A stretch of 64,000 bases of DNA from GCA-2701705 sp964342155 (lineage in GTDB: Bacteria > Pseudomonadota > Gammaproteobacteria > GCA-002705445 > GCA-002716945): positions 40,876 to 104,875 of the forward strand of contig CAYFEQ010000004.1 in NCBI GenBank assembly GCA_964342155.1. Reading direction: 5' to 3'. Positions 42,966 to 51,255 of the stretch are shown piece after piece. The translations under genes and the position numbers were made by a program. Below the pieces are notes generated by a model, which did not search any database, was not told where the DNA came from, and worked only from the letters and a program-made list of their open reading frames with translations. Each line of letters starts with the position of its first letter. Within the stretch, counting starts at the first letter, position 1.

Positions 42966-43586
42966 ATGAGTAAGAATAAGAAAATTACTAATTGGGTTAC
43001 TAAACATAAAAAGGACCCATTTGTCAAAAAATCAAAAGAAGATAATTATAGATCACGTGCAGTTTACAAATTAATTGAAATTAACAACAAATATAAAATT
43101 TTTTCAAATTCTAATTTTGTCATAGATTTGGGTTGTGCACCGGGTTCTTGGTCACAATACATAAGTGAACAAAGAAATGTAGATAAAATACTTGGAATAG
43201 ATATTTTAGAGATGACTCCAATAAATCGAGTATATTTCATCCAAGGAGATATCAACAATTCTGAAATTCATGAAATGGTTTTACGTGAAAATAAATGCAA
43301 AGCAGGGGTTGTATTATCTGATATTGCACCCAATATTACAGGTATAGGAGTGATAGATCAGGGCAATTTTACTGTTTTGGCCGATAATATCATGGAGTTT
43401 TGTAAAAAAACACTTAAAGAGGATGGGTTTTTAATTATGAAATATTTCACTGGTTCTAGCTTAGCTAGTGTACAGGAAAGCTTAAAAAAACACTTTAGAA
43501 AAGTAAGTGTATTTAAACCATCATCATCAAAAAAGATGAGTAATGAGATATACCTTATTTGTAATAATTTTAAACCATTGATATGA
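42966..43586 (+). CDS. rlmE: 23S rRNA 2'-O-ribose U2552 methyltransferase (RlmE/FtsJ)
   Basis: A 206-residue SAM-dependent methyltransferase. SAM motif I is VIDLGCAPGSWSQYI, and the K-D-K catalytic set is visible in RSRAVYKL, VLSDIAPNITG and LIMKYFTGS. Starts at 42936, 42954 and 42966 are in frame; I choose 42966 for family length and because a TATAAT (42950-42955) covers the 42954 ATG. If that -10 is used, the mRNA leader would be a few bases only. It modifies U2552 of the A loop. ftsH follows after 62 bases, the standard order. Confidence 0.92.
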   Translation: MSKNKKITNWVTKHKKDPFVKKSKEDNYRSRAVYKLIEINNKYKIFSNSNFVIDLGCAPGSWSQYISEQRNVDKILGIDILEMTPINRVYFIQGDINNSEIHEMVLRENKCKAGVVLSDIAPNITGIGVIDQGNFTVLADNIMEFCKKTLKEDGFLIMKYFTGSSLASVQESLKKHFRKVSVFKPSSSKKMSNEIYLICNNFKPLI

Positions 43587-43648
43587 TGAAGTTTGACAAT
43601 CACTTAACTAGAATTTAGAATGATTCTAAAACTTAAGAAGGAAAAATA

Positions 43649-45559
43649 ATGGGAGATCTTTTAAAAAATTTAGCAGTATGGACAGTTATAGCAGTGATTA
43701 TAATGTCGCTGTTTTCTGGCATTGGTGTTCGTAATACATCTGTAAGTGAATTTAATTATACTGAATTTAATGGTTTGGTTGAAAAAGGCCAAGTTTCTGA
43801 AGTCACTATTTCTGGAAGAGAAATAGAGGGAAGATTAACATCTGGAGAATCCTTCAAAACCTACAGCCCAGAAACTGATAACTCAGCTTTGGTTGGAGAC
43901 TTATTAAAGAATAATGTAAAGATAAATGGAAAGCCGCCTGAAAAACAATCTTTTTTAGCCCAGATTTTTTTACATTGGTTCCCATTCTTACTTTTAATTG
44001 GAGTTTGGATATTTTTTATGAGACAGATGCAAGGTGGTGGTGGTACCAGGGGTGCTATGTCTTTCGGTAAAAGCAAAGCTAAGATGCAGACTGAAGATCA
44101 AGTTAAAGTTACGTTCAGTGATGTAGCAGGTGTAGAGGAAGCTAAAGAAGAAGTAAAAGAATTAGTTGATTTTTTAAGAGATCCAGCAAAGTTTCAAAAT
44201 CTTGGTGGTAAAATACCAACAGGTGTCTTAATGGTGGGATCTCCTGGAACAGGAAAGACTTTACTTGCAAGAGCTATTGCTGGTGAAGCAAAAGTCCCTT
44301 TTTTCACAATATCAGGTTCTGACTTTGTTGAAATGTTTGTCGGTGTTGGTGCATCGCGTGTCAGAGATATGTTCGAACAAGCAAAAAAGCATGCGCCATG
44401 CATTATATTTATTGATGAAATTGACGCGGTAGGACGTCATAGAGGCGCTGGATTAGGCGGTGGTCATGATGAACGCGAGCAAACATTGAATCAATTATTA
44501 GTTGAAATGGATGGATTTGAAGGTAATGAGGCAGTTATCGTAGTTGCTGCAACAAATAGACCTGATGTTCTTGATCCTGCTTTACTACGCCCTGGTAGAT
44601 TTGATAGACAGGTTGTTGTGCCTCTGCCAGATATTCGTGGAAGAGAACAAATTTTAAAAGTACATGTTAGAAAAATACCAATAGCTAATGATGTTAAGCC
44701 TAAAATCATTGCTAGAGGAACACCTGGTTTCTCAGGAGCCGATCTTGCAAACTTAGCCAATGAAGCAGCATTATTTGCCGCTAGAGCGAATAAAAAGGTT
44801 GTTGATATGGATGATTTTGAAAAAGCTAAAGATAAAATCATGATGGGCGGAGAGAGAAGATCAATGGTAATGAATGATGATGAAAAAAAGCTCACTGCAT
44901 ACCATGAGGCTGGACACGCTGTAGTTGGGAAATTAGTACCTAGCCATGATCCAGTTTATAAAGTTAGCATTATACCTAGAGGAAGGGCACTTGGCGTAAC
45001 AATGTTTTTGCCTGAAGAAGACAGGTATAGTAATAGTCGAGAAAGAATAAAAAGTATGATTGCTGCTTTATTTGGTGGAAGAGTTGCAGAAGAACAAATC
45101 TTTGGGCTAGATGCTGTGACAACTGGTGCTTCAAATGATATTGAAAGAGCTACAGATTTAGCTAGAAATATGGTTACTAAGTGGGGCTTGTCTGAAAAGA
45201 TGGGGCCACTTGCTTACAATGAAGAACAAAATGAAGTTTTTTTAGGTAAATCAGTTTCTCAACAAAAAAGCATATCTGATGATACAGCGCATGCAATTGA
45301 TTCTGAAATAAAAAGAATCATTGATACTGAATATAAACGCGCAACTAAACTCATTAAAGATAATATTAAGAAGATGCATATTATGGCTGAAGCACTTATC
45401 AAGTATGAAACAATTGATTCCAAACAAATTGAAGACATTATGGCTGGAAAGAAACCTGGTGCTCCTGAAGGTTGGTCTGATGATGACACATCCGGGGAAA
45501 GCGGAACAACTCCAACAACTAAAGGAAAGGGAGATGCTGCGCCTAATCCCGCATCTTAA
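43649..45559 (+). CDS. ftsH: ATP-dependent zinc metalloprotease FtsH
   Basis: A 636-residue membrane AAA+ protease. Two N-terminal membrane helices (about 7-24 and 105-124) flank a periplasmic domain. Walker A GSPGTGKT (197-204), Walker B CIIFIDEIDA, the second region of homology (ATNRPDVLDPALLRPGR), and zinc site HEAGH (419-423) are intact. A strong AAGGAA ribosome site precedes the ATG. The tail after about 600 is Gly/Ser/Thr-rich. In LPS-producing relatives FtsH degrades LpxC, so it belongs with the envelope genes of this window. Same order as in E. coli: rlmE-ftsH-folP-glmM. Confidence 0.97.
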   Translation: MGDLLKNLAVWTVIAVIIMSLFSGIGVRNTSVSEFNYTEFNGLVEKGQVSEVTISGREIEGRLTSGESFKTYSPETDNSALVGDLLKNNVKINGKPPEKQSFLAQIFLHWFPFLLLIGVWIFFMRQMQGGGGTRGAMSFGKSKAKMQTEDQVKVTFSDVAGVEEAKEEVKELVDFLRDPAKFQNLGGKIPTGVLMVGSPGTGKTLLARAIAGEAKVPFFTISGSDFVEMFVGVGASRVRDMFEQAKKHAPCIIFIDEIDAVGRHRGAGLGGGHDEREQTLNQLLVEMDGFEGNEAVIVVAATNRPDVLDPALLRPGRFDRQVVVPLPDIRGREQILKVHVRKIPIANDVKPKIIARGTPGFSGADLANLANEAALFAARANKKVVDMDDFEKAKDKIMMGGERRSMVMNDDEKKLTAYHEAGHAVVGKLVPSHDPVYKVSIIPRGRALGVTMFLPEEDRYSNSRERIKSMIAALFGGRVAEEQIFGLDAVTTGASNDIERATDLARNMVTKWGLSEKMGPLAYNEEQNEVFLGKSVSQQKSISDDTAHAIDSEIKRIIDTEYKRATKLIKDNIKKMHIMAEALIKYETIDSKQIEDIMAGKKPGAPEGWSDDDTSGESGTTPTTKGKGDAAPNPAS

Positions 45560-45624
45560 AAACTAGCAAAGTTAAAACTCTGTATATATAGACATTATGT
45601 GCTGTTGACTTTTATACTTCAGTG

Positions 45625-46446
45625 ATGAGTTTAGAATTAAATATAACCCAAAAACCACTTGTTATGGGCATACTAAATGTTACGCCTGATTCATTTTCTG
45701 ACGGTGGAAAATATACACAAATCGATAAAGCTTTAGATCATGCTTTAGGAATGATTGAAGATGGAGCTGATATTATAGATATTGGTGGTGAGTCATCTAG
45801 GCCAGGCTCAAAAGAAGTTTCTTCTCAAGAAGAGATTGATAGGGTTATACCGGTCATTGAGAAAATAAGAAATGATTCTAATATACCAATTTCAATTGAT
45901 ACTACAAAAGCTAGCGTTATGTCGGAAGCTGTAAAACTTAATATACAAATTATCAATGATATATCTTCTCTAAAAGATGAAGGTGCTTTTTCAGTTTTGA
46001 AAAATAATAATGTCCATATATGCCTTATGCATATGAAAGGAACTCCAAAGAATATGCAAGACAATCCTAAATATGAGAATGTTGTTGAAGAAGTAAAAAA
46101 TTTTTTGGAAGAGAAAATAAATCTTTGTGTTAAGAGAGGTATTCTGAAAGAAAGATTAATCATTGATCCTGGTTTTGGATTTGGTAAGACTCTTGATCAT
46201 AACTACTTATTACTTAAAAATTTACAAAGAATCAAAAATTTACATAAGAATTTGTTAGTAGGTATTTCAAGGAAAAGTATGATTGGAAATTTACTTAATA
46301 AGAGCCCCGACCAAAGGTTGCATGGTTCCCTAGCCGCTACCTTACTATCAATTTATAATGGAGCTAATATTATTAGGACACACGATGTTCGTGAAACCAA
46401 ACTTTTACTAAATATAACTAAAGAGATTGCGGATTATAATTTATGA
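45625..46446 (+). CDS. folP: Dihydropteroate synthase
   Basis: A 273-residue TIM-barrel enzyme joining para-aminobenzoate to dihydropterin pyrophosphate in folate synthesis; target of sulfonamides. Motifs: MGILNVTPDSFSDGGKY, DIGGESSRPGS, SIDTTKASVM, IIDPGFGFGKTLDHN, and GISRKSMIG. The ATG at 45625 directly follows an in-frame GTG at 45622; no strong ribosome site separates them. The TGA overlaps the glmM ATG by 4 bases. Confidence 0.96.
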   Translation: MSLELNITQKPLVMGILNVTPDSFSDGGKYTQIDKALDHALGMIEDGADIIDIGGESSRPGSKEVSSQEEIDRVIPVIEKIRNDSNIPISIDTTKASVMSEAVKLNIQIINDISSLKDEGAFSVLKNNNVHICLMHMKGTPKNMQDNPKYENVVEEVKNFLEEKINLCVKRGILKERLIIDPGFGFGKTLDHNYLLLKNLQRIKNLHKNLLVGISRKSMIGNLLNKSPDQRLHGSLAATLLSIYNGANIIRTHDVRETKLLLNITKEIADYNL

Positions 46447-47822
46447 AATTATTTGGAACAGATGGCATTAGAGGTAAGGTTGGTGAATCTCCAATCACAT
46501 CTTCAGATATGAAAAAAATTGGCTATGCTATTGCGAAAACCATGTTCAAAAATACTCTAGGAACAGTACATATTTCAAATGATGGAAGATCATCAGCTAG
46601 TGAAATAGAGGATGCTTTGAAATGTGGAATAATAAAACAGGGCTCTATTACTCAGAATCATGGCTTACTATCTACGCCTGCACTTAGCTATTTTCTCAAT
46701 AAAAGTGGTTCCAACAAATTTAGTGGCATACAAATAACAGCATCACACAATCCTTATCAAGACAATGGTATAAAAGTTTTTGACAATAATGGTTTAAAAA
46801 TAACAGAAGAACAGGAAAGTGAGATTGAATATATTTTTAATAATTCTGATGAAGAATTAAGGAATGATATTGATCATGAAGGGTTTAATAACACTTCTCG
46901 TGATCTATACGTTCAGGCTGTAAGAAACTATTTGAGGGATAAGATACAAAATAAAAATAATGCGAAGATGTTAATAATGATTGACTGTGCTAATGGAGCT
47001 ACATCAGAGCATGTTGCGGAAATTTTTAATGAATCACATGCTGATGGAATAATTGATATTATACCTATACATAACCAACCTAACGGGAAAAATATAAATA
47101 AAAAATGTGGAGCAACTCACATATCTATACTGCAAGAGCAAATAAAAATACATAATAGAGACAACCAAAGAAAAATTGACTTTGGTGTTGCATTTGATGG
47201 TGATGGTGATAGATCAATATTTGTAACTACAAATGGAGATGTTGTTGACGGTGATGAGGTTTTATTTATACTCAGTAAATTTAAAAAAGATTATCAAAAT
47301 TATGATGGACCAGTTGTTGGCACATTAATGACAAATTTTGGAATACAGTCTGCATATAAAAAACTAGGAATTGACTTTCATGCTACAAATGTGGGAGATA
47401 AATTTGTTTTTGAAAAAATGACAGATATAAATGCTAAAATTGGTGGAGAATCATCGGGTCATATAATCACAACGGATTTTATAAATATACCAATTGGCGA
47501 TGGAATCATTACTTTAATAAATTTACTTGAAACACTAATAAAAACAAAAAAAAATCTAGACGATTTAAAGAAAGTAACTTCAAAAAGTATAATTCCAAGC
47601 AAACTAATCAATCTTCCAGTTTTAGATAAAGAAAAATTTATGAGAGATGAAGCCAATCGTAAAGTTTTTTCAGAGTTAGAAAATAAAGTAATTAATTCTG
47701 GAAGAGTTTTAATCAGAGCATCAGGAACTGAAAACCTTATAAGATTACTAATTGAGCATCAGGATTTAAATGAAATAAATAAGTTAGAGAAGTATTTCTG
47801 TGATAACATACAAAAAACATAA
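46443..47822 (+). CDS. glmM: Phosphoglucosamine mutase
   Basis: A 459-residue alpha-D-phosphohexomutase giving glucosamine 1-phosphate for UDP-GlcNAc. The phosphoserine is Ser101 in QITASHNPYQDNG, magnesium binds FDGDGDRSI, the sugar loop is GGESSGHII, and the phosphate loop is RASGTENLIRL. Slightly longer than the E. coli enzyme (445) through small inserts. Downstream of folP with a 4-base overlap and followed by tpiA after 9 bases. Works upstream of murA and LPS synthesis. Confidence 0.96.
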   Translation: MKLFGTDGIRGKVGESPITSSDMKKIGYAIAKTMFKNTLGTVHISNDGRSSASEIEDALKCGIIKQGSITQNHGLLSTPALSYFLNKSGSNKFSGIQITASHNPYQDNGIKVFDNNGLKITEEQESEIEYIFNNSDEELRNDIDHEGFNNTSRDLYVQAVRNYLRDKIQNKNNAKMLIMIDCANGATSEHVAEIFNESHADGIIDIIPIHNQPNGKNINKKCGATHISILQEQIKIHNRDNQRKIDFGVAFDGDGDRSIFVTTNGDVVDGDEVLFILSKFKKDYQNYDGPVVGTLMTNFGIQSAYKKLGIDFHATNVGDKFVFEKMTDINAKIGGESSGHIITTDFINIPIGDGIITLINLLETLIKTKKNLDDLKKVTSKSIIPSKLINLPVLDKEKFMRDEANRKVFSELENKVINSGRVLIRASGTENLIRLLIEHQDLNEINKLEKYFCDNIQKT

Positions 47823-47831
47823 CTATCTAGA

Positions 47832-48596
47832 ATGAAAAATTATTTAATAGCAGCTAATTGGAAACAAAATGGAAATTTAAAATCTCTTTCTAATTTAACT
47901 AAAAATATAGCAAATCTTTCCAGTAAAAGAAAAATCAGACATAAATTAGTATTATTTCCACCAGCAATTTATTTATTCAATATTTATTCTTTAATTAAAA
48001 ATAAAAAAAACATTCTTTTAGGAATCCAAAATATATCACCTTATAATGATGGAGCTTTTACTGGTGAAGTTTCATCAAAGATGGCTAAGGATAGTGGTTG
48101 TAGTCATGTTATCATTGGCCACTCTGAAAGACGCCATATTCTTGGTGAAAGTAATGCAGAAATAGAATCTAAGGTTTCATTTTCCAATGATATGAAGCTG
48201 AATATTATACTTTGTGTAGGTGAAACTGCCTTAGAAAGAAGAAAAAAAATGACTAAGAAAGTAATTGCTAAACAATTAAGGACAGCATTATTCTCATTAC
48301 GCAATAAATTAAAAAGAAACCTACAAAGACTTGTTATAGCTTATGAGCCAGTTTGGGCAATAGGTACTGGGAAAAATGCAACAATAGAACAAATAACTGA
48401 TATTCATAATTACATAGCTAAGTCTTTATCGAATATCTTTGGAAGAAATTCTTTGAAAATAAAAATCTTATATGGAGGGAGCGTAAATAATACAAATGCT
48501 AAATCAATTTTAGAGCTTGATAATGTAGACGGAGCATTAGTTGGAGGAGCATCATTGCAAGCAAAAAAATTCATTGAAATTTGTTCATCAATTTGA
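47832..48596 (+). CDS. tpiA: Triosephosphate isomerase
   Basis: A 254-residue glycolytic/gluconeogenic TIM barrel. Catalytic Lys11 (AANWKQNG), His97 (IIGHSERR) and Glu172 (AYEPVWAIGTG) are in place, with the phosphate loop GGSVN and VGGASL. Unusually basic, lysine-rich surface for the family. Located between glmM and secG, an order common to proteobacteria; secG starts 13 bases after its stop. Confidence 0.96.
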   Translation: MKNYLIAANWKQNGNLKSLSNLTKNIANLSSKRKIRHKLVLFPPAIYLFNIYSLIKNKKNILLGIQNISPYNDGAFTGEVSSKMAKDSGCSHVIIGHSERRHILGESNAEIESKVSFSNDMKLNIILCVGETALERRKKMTKKVIAKQLRTALFSLRNKLKRNLQRLVIAYEPVWAIGTGKNATIEQITDIHNYIAKSLSNIFGRNSLKIKILYGGSVNNTNAKSILELDNVDGALVGGASLQAKKFIEICSSI

Positions 48597-48609
48597 GATA
48601 ACTAACATC

Positions 48610-48933
48610 ATGCAAACAATTATTTTAACCATACATATAATCCTTTCTATTGCTTTAATAGTTCTGATACTTGTTCAACATGGAAAAGGTGCAGACGCAG
48701 GAGCAGCATTTGGTAGTGGAGCTTCTTCAACTGTTTTTGGAGCAAGAGGTAGTGCAACATTTTTAACTAAACTTACAACTGTAATAGCATTAATTTTTTT
48801 TATTACTAGTCTTTCATTAGCATATTTTGCAAGTATTAAAAGAACTGATGAAAAAGGATTAATAGATAAAGAAATTATAACTGAACCTCAGCAAAATAAA
48901 CCTGAATCAGATGAACTCAAAGATCTTCCATAA
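48610..48933 (+). CDS. secG: Protein translocase subunit SecG
   Basis: A 107-residue inner-membrane subunit of the SecYEG channel with two helices (about residues 2-22 and 52-75). Between them is the conserved VQHGKGADAGAAFGSGASSTVFGARGS loop, seen here as GKGADAGAAFGSGASST. The ATG at 48610 fits the family; an upstream in-frame extension would start inside tpiA. The C-terminal tail is charged. tRNA-Leu begins 4 bases after the stop, so the tRNA is probably processed from the same transcript. Confidence 0.95.
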   Translation: MQTIILTIHIILSIALIVLILVQHGKGADAGAAFGSGASSTVFGARGSATFLTKLTTVIALIFFITSLSLAYFASIKRTDEKGLIDKEIITEPQQNKPESDELKDLP

Positions 48934-48937
48934 TTTC

Positions 48938-49020
48938 GCCGATGTGGTGGAACCTGGTAGACACGCTGTCTTGAGGGGGCAGTGACGCAAGTCGTGCCGG
49001 TTCGAGTCCGGCCATCGGCA
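48938..49020 (+). tRNA. tRNA-Leu (anticodon GAG)
   Basis: An 83-base cloverleaf with acceptor GCCGATG/CATCGGC and discriminator A; D-arm with GG in CCTGGTAGA; anticodon stem CTGTC/GGCAG around TTGAGGG (anticodon GAG); a long class II variable arm (TGACGCAAGTCGT); and T-arm GCCGG-TTCGAGT-CCGGC. The CCA end is not encoded. Position after secG and before nuo is the usual one in gammaproteobacteria. Confidence 0.96.
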
Positions 49021-49022
49021 AT

Positions 49023-49604
49023 TTATGGAACAATCCAATTTCCTTCAAAGGAATTTTTTTTAATAAAAGATACACGTCTATGACCTGAGCTAGATAAATA
49101 TAACCATTCAATTTTGCTAATGAAAATATTTACAAAACAGAAATTTTCACTAAGACTATTTGTTTTTTTCAAGAAAATATCATCTGGATTTTCAATAATT
49201 GATCCAGGATGTTTATCATATAGATAACAATCACGAGAATCCTGGCTCATGTTCACCCAAATCTCTTTACAAATTTCATCAGAATTATGAATTTCTGCGT
49301 TTCCTGAAACTCTTATCTGTATTTTTTCATTTCTACTATAAAATAAACTCTCTACATTAGAATTCTTTTTTATTGCTTCAATCTTTTTAGATAAATTATT
49401 AGTGTGAAAAGAAATAGTTAAATCTTTTTTATTGCAACCTCTTAAAACAACCGTTCTTGCAGAAGCAATATTATTGAATGTAGTTGCGAGTGTAAATGTA
49501 TGAAATTCAGAAGATCTATCATTGGTTCCTTCTGCTAAATTTTTCCATATGGTTTGATAAATTTCATTAATTTCATTGTAGTGTCTAGGGTTTTTTATTG
49601 ACAT
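49023..49604 (-). CDS. Pyridoxamine 5'-phosphate oxidase-like FMN-binding protein
   Basis: A 193-residue split-barrel flavoprotein. Typical segments are FHTFTLATTFNNIASARTVVLRG near residue 35, FHTNNLSKKIEAIKKN and IQIRVSGNAEIH, all in the FMN-binding half. The C-terminal segment WLYLSSSGHRRVSF resembles the dimerisation end of PNPOx relatives. It is shorter than and divergent from PdxH, and sits in the group of putative PNPOx-like proteins (Alr4036 type) with no firm reaction. It is encoded opposite to the nuo operon; its start is about 150 bases from nuoA. Confidence 0.75.
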   Translation of the reverse strand: MSIKNPRHYNEINEIYQTIWKNLAEGTNDRSSEFHTFTLATTFNNIASARTVVLRGCNKKDLTISFHTNNLSKKIEAIKKNSNVESLFYSRNEKIQIRVSGNAEIHNSDEICKEIWVNMSQDSRDCYLYDKHPGSIIENPDDIFLKKTNSLSENFCFVNIFISKIEWLYLSSSGHRRVSFIKKNSFEGNWIVP

Positions 49605-49731
49605 TTTTTTATAAAATTTACTTAGTTATATATTATTCAAATTAATTTTAAAAAGGAATTAAAAAAATGCATATATACTGCCCTATGTCTGATACCATTA
49701 CCAGAATATAGTATGTCTTAGCTTATTAGGC

Positions 49732-49737
49732 TATAAT
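49732..49737 (+). promoter_or_regulatory. Candidate -10 element of the nuo operon
   Basis: A perfect TATAAT lies 17 bases before the nuoA ATG (49755), in the only spacer that can hold the promoter for the 14-gene operon. No matching -35 is seen at 16-18 bases. Transcription would begin near 49744, at the start of the AGGAGA ribosome site, giving a very short leader. Confidence 0.35.
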
Positions 49738-49754
49738 TTAGACAGGAGAAATAT

Positions 49755-50111
49755 ATGCTTTTTGAGTATTTACCAGTATTAATCTTCCTATTTTTTGCTA
49801 TAATCTTCGCCTCATTAATGCTGGCTGTTGGATTTACCTTTGGGACAAGCAAACCTGATAAAGAAAAAAACTCCCCATATGAGTGCGGTTTCGAAGCTTT
49901 TGAAGATTCGAGAATGAAGTTCGATGTACGATATTATTTAGTTGCAATTTTATTTATTATTTTTGATCTTGAAATAGCATTTCTTTTTCCTTGGGCTATT
50001 GTTCTTAATGAAATTGGAACAACCGGTTTAGTTGCAATGGGAATTTTTCTTTTAGTTTTAATAGTTGGCTTTATTTATGAGTGGAAAAAAGGTGCGCTTG
50101 AATGGGATTAG
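49755..50111 (+). CDS. nuoA: NADH-quinone oxidoreductase subunit A
   Basis: A 118-residue subunit of complex I with three membrane helices. The signature KNSPYECGFEAFEDSRMKFDVRYY between helices 1 and 2 is family-specific, including the Cys of the loop near the quinone site. Opens the complete nuoA-N operon; the ribosome site CAGGAGAA is the strongest in the operon. It overlaps nuoB by 10 bases. Confidence 0.96.
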   Translation: MLFEYLPVLIFLFFAIIFASLMLAVGFTFGTSKPDKEKNSPYECGFEAFEDSRMKFDVRYYLVAILFIIFDLEIAFLFPWAIVLNEIGTTGLVAMGIFLLVLIVGFIYEWKKGALEWD

Positions 50112-50593
50112 AAAATATTAAAAGAGAAGGTTTTGTATTAGCCGACTCTACAAGCTTATTTGATTGGGCTCGAACAGGCTCTCTTTGGCCAATGACATTT
50201 GGTTTAGCTTGTTGTGCGGTTGAGATGATGCATGCGGGTGCCTCAAGGTACGATTTAGATCGTTTTGGAATGTTATTTAGACCTAGTCCGAGACAATCAG
50301 ATGTAATGATTGTAGCAGGAACTCTAGTTAATAAAATGGCACCGGCACTGCGAAAAGTTTATGATCAAATGGCAGAGCCAAGATGGGTCATTTCAATGGG
50401 ATCATGCGCAAATGGAGGAGGCTATTACCATTACTCCTATTCAGTCGTAAGAGGGTGTGATCGTATAGTTCCTGTTGATATATATGTGCCTGGATGTCCT
50501 CCAACTGCAGAAGCATTGTTATACGGTATTCTTCAGTTACAAAATAAAATTAGAAGAAAGAACATAATTCAAGCTGATTCAAAATTAAAGTGA
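50102..50593 (+). CDS. nuoB: NADH-quinone oxidoreductase subunit B (cluster N2)
   Basis: A 163-residue peripheral-arm subunit that holds the 4Fe-4S cluster N2, the last before quinone. Ligands are the adjacent cysteines in GLACCAVEMMHAG and those in MGSCANGGGYY and VPGCPPTAEALLYG. The start is inside nuoA, and the TGA overlaps a GTG that could start nuoC. Length is normal for the beta/gamma form. Confidence 0.97.
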   Translation: MGLENIKREGFVLADSTSLFDWARTGSLWPMTFGLACCAVEMMHAGASRYDLDRFGMLFRPSPRQSDVMIVAGTLVNKMAPALRKVYDQMAEPRWVISMGSCANGGGYYHYSYSVVRGCDRIVPVDIYVPGCPPTAEALLYGILQLQNKIRRKNIIQADSKLK

Positions 50594-50598
50594 TATTA

Positions 50599-51255
50599 AT
50601 GGAAGACAAAATAAAAAAATACTTGGGTTCAATTTCTGAAATAAAACATAGTCCCGATATGATTACTTTGAATGTCAAAAAAGATAATTTGATTACTGTT
50701 CTTAAAACGCTCAAAGAAAAAAAAGAATTAAAATTTCAACAACTAACTGATTTATGTGCAGTAGATTATAGTCAATTTAGAAATACAGAATGGAAAACAA
50801 ACAATGCTACATCAACTGGTTATAGCAGAGGCGTTAAATCTAATACACATGGAAGAATAAAGTTTGGCGATGATATCCAAAAGAAAGATATTGGCGATAG
50901 GTTTTGCCTAGTATATCACCTCCTATCTTTAACAAATAATTCCAGAATAAGAATAAAAGTTTTTATAAAAGAAGATCCGCCAATAATTCCTTCAGTAACA
51001 TGTCTATGGGATTCGGCAAACTGGTATGAAAGAGAAGCCTTTGATTTATTTGGTATATTATTTGAAGGACATCCAGATTTAAGAAGATTACTTACAGATT
51101 ATGGTTTTATTGGCTATCCATTTAGAAAAGATTTCCCGTTGATTGGTAATACACAAGTTAGATATGACCCTGAACTTAAAAGAGTTATTTATGAACCAGT
51201 TGATATAGAGCCAAGAGTTTTGGTACCGAAGGTTATTAGGAAAGATAGTACATGA
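50599..51255 (+). CDS. nuoC: NADH-quinone oxidoreductase subunit C
   Basis: A 218-residue peripheral subunit. The conserved end includes SANWYEREAFDLFGILFEGHPDLRRLL and GYPFRKDFPL. NuoC and NuoD are separate genes, unlike the fused NuoCD of enterobacteria. The ATG at 50599 is chosen; a GTG at 50590 overlaps the nuoB stop as GTGA and could be the true start, adding three residues. Overlaps nuoD by 4 bases. Confidence 0.95.
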   Translation: MEDKIKKYLGSISEIKHSPDMITLNVKKDNLITVLKTLKEKKELKFQQLTDLCAVDYSQFRNTEWKTNNATSTGYSRGVKSNTHGRIKFGDDIQKKDIGDRFCLVYHLLSLTNNSRIRIKVFIKEDPPIIPSVTCLWDSANWYEREAFDLFGILFEGHPDLRRLLTDYGFIGYPFRKDFPLIGNTQVRYDPELKRVIYEPVDIEPRVLVPKVIRKDST

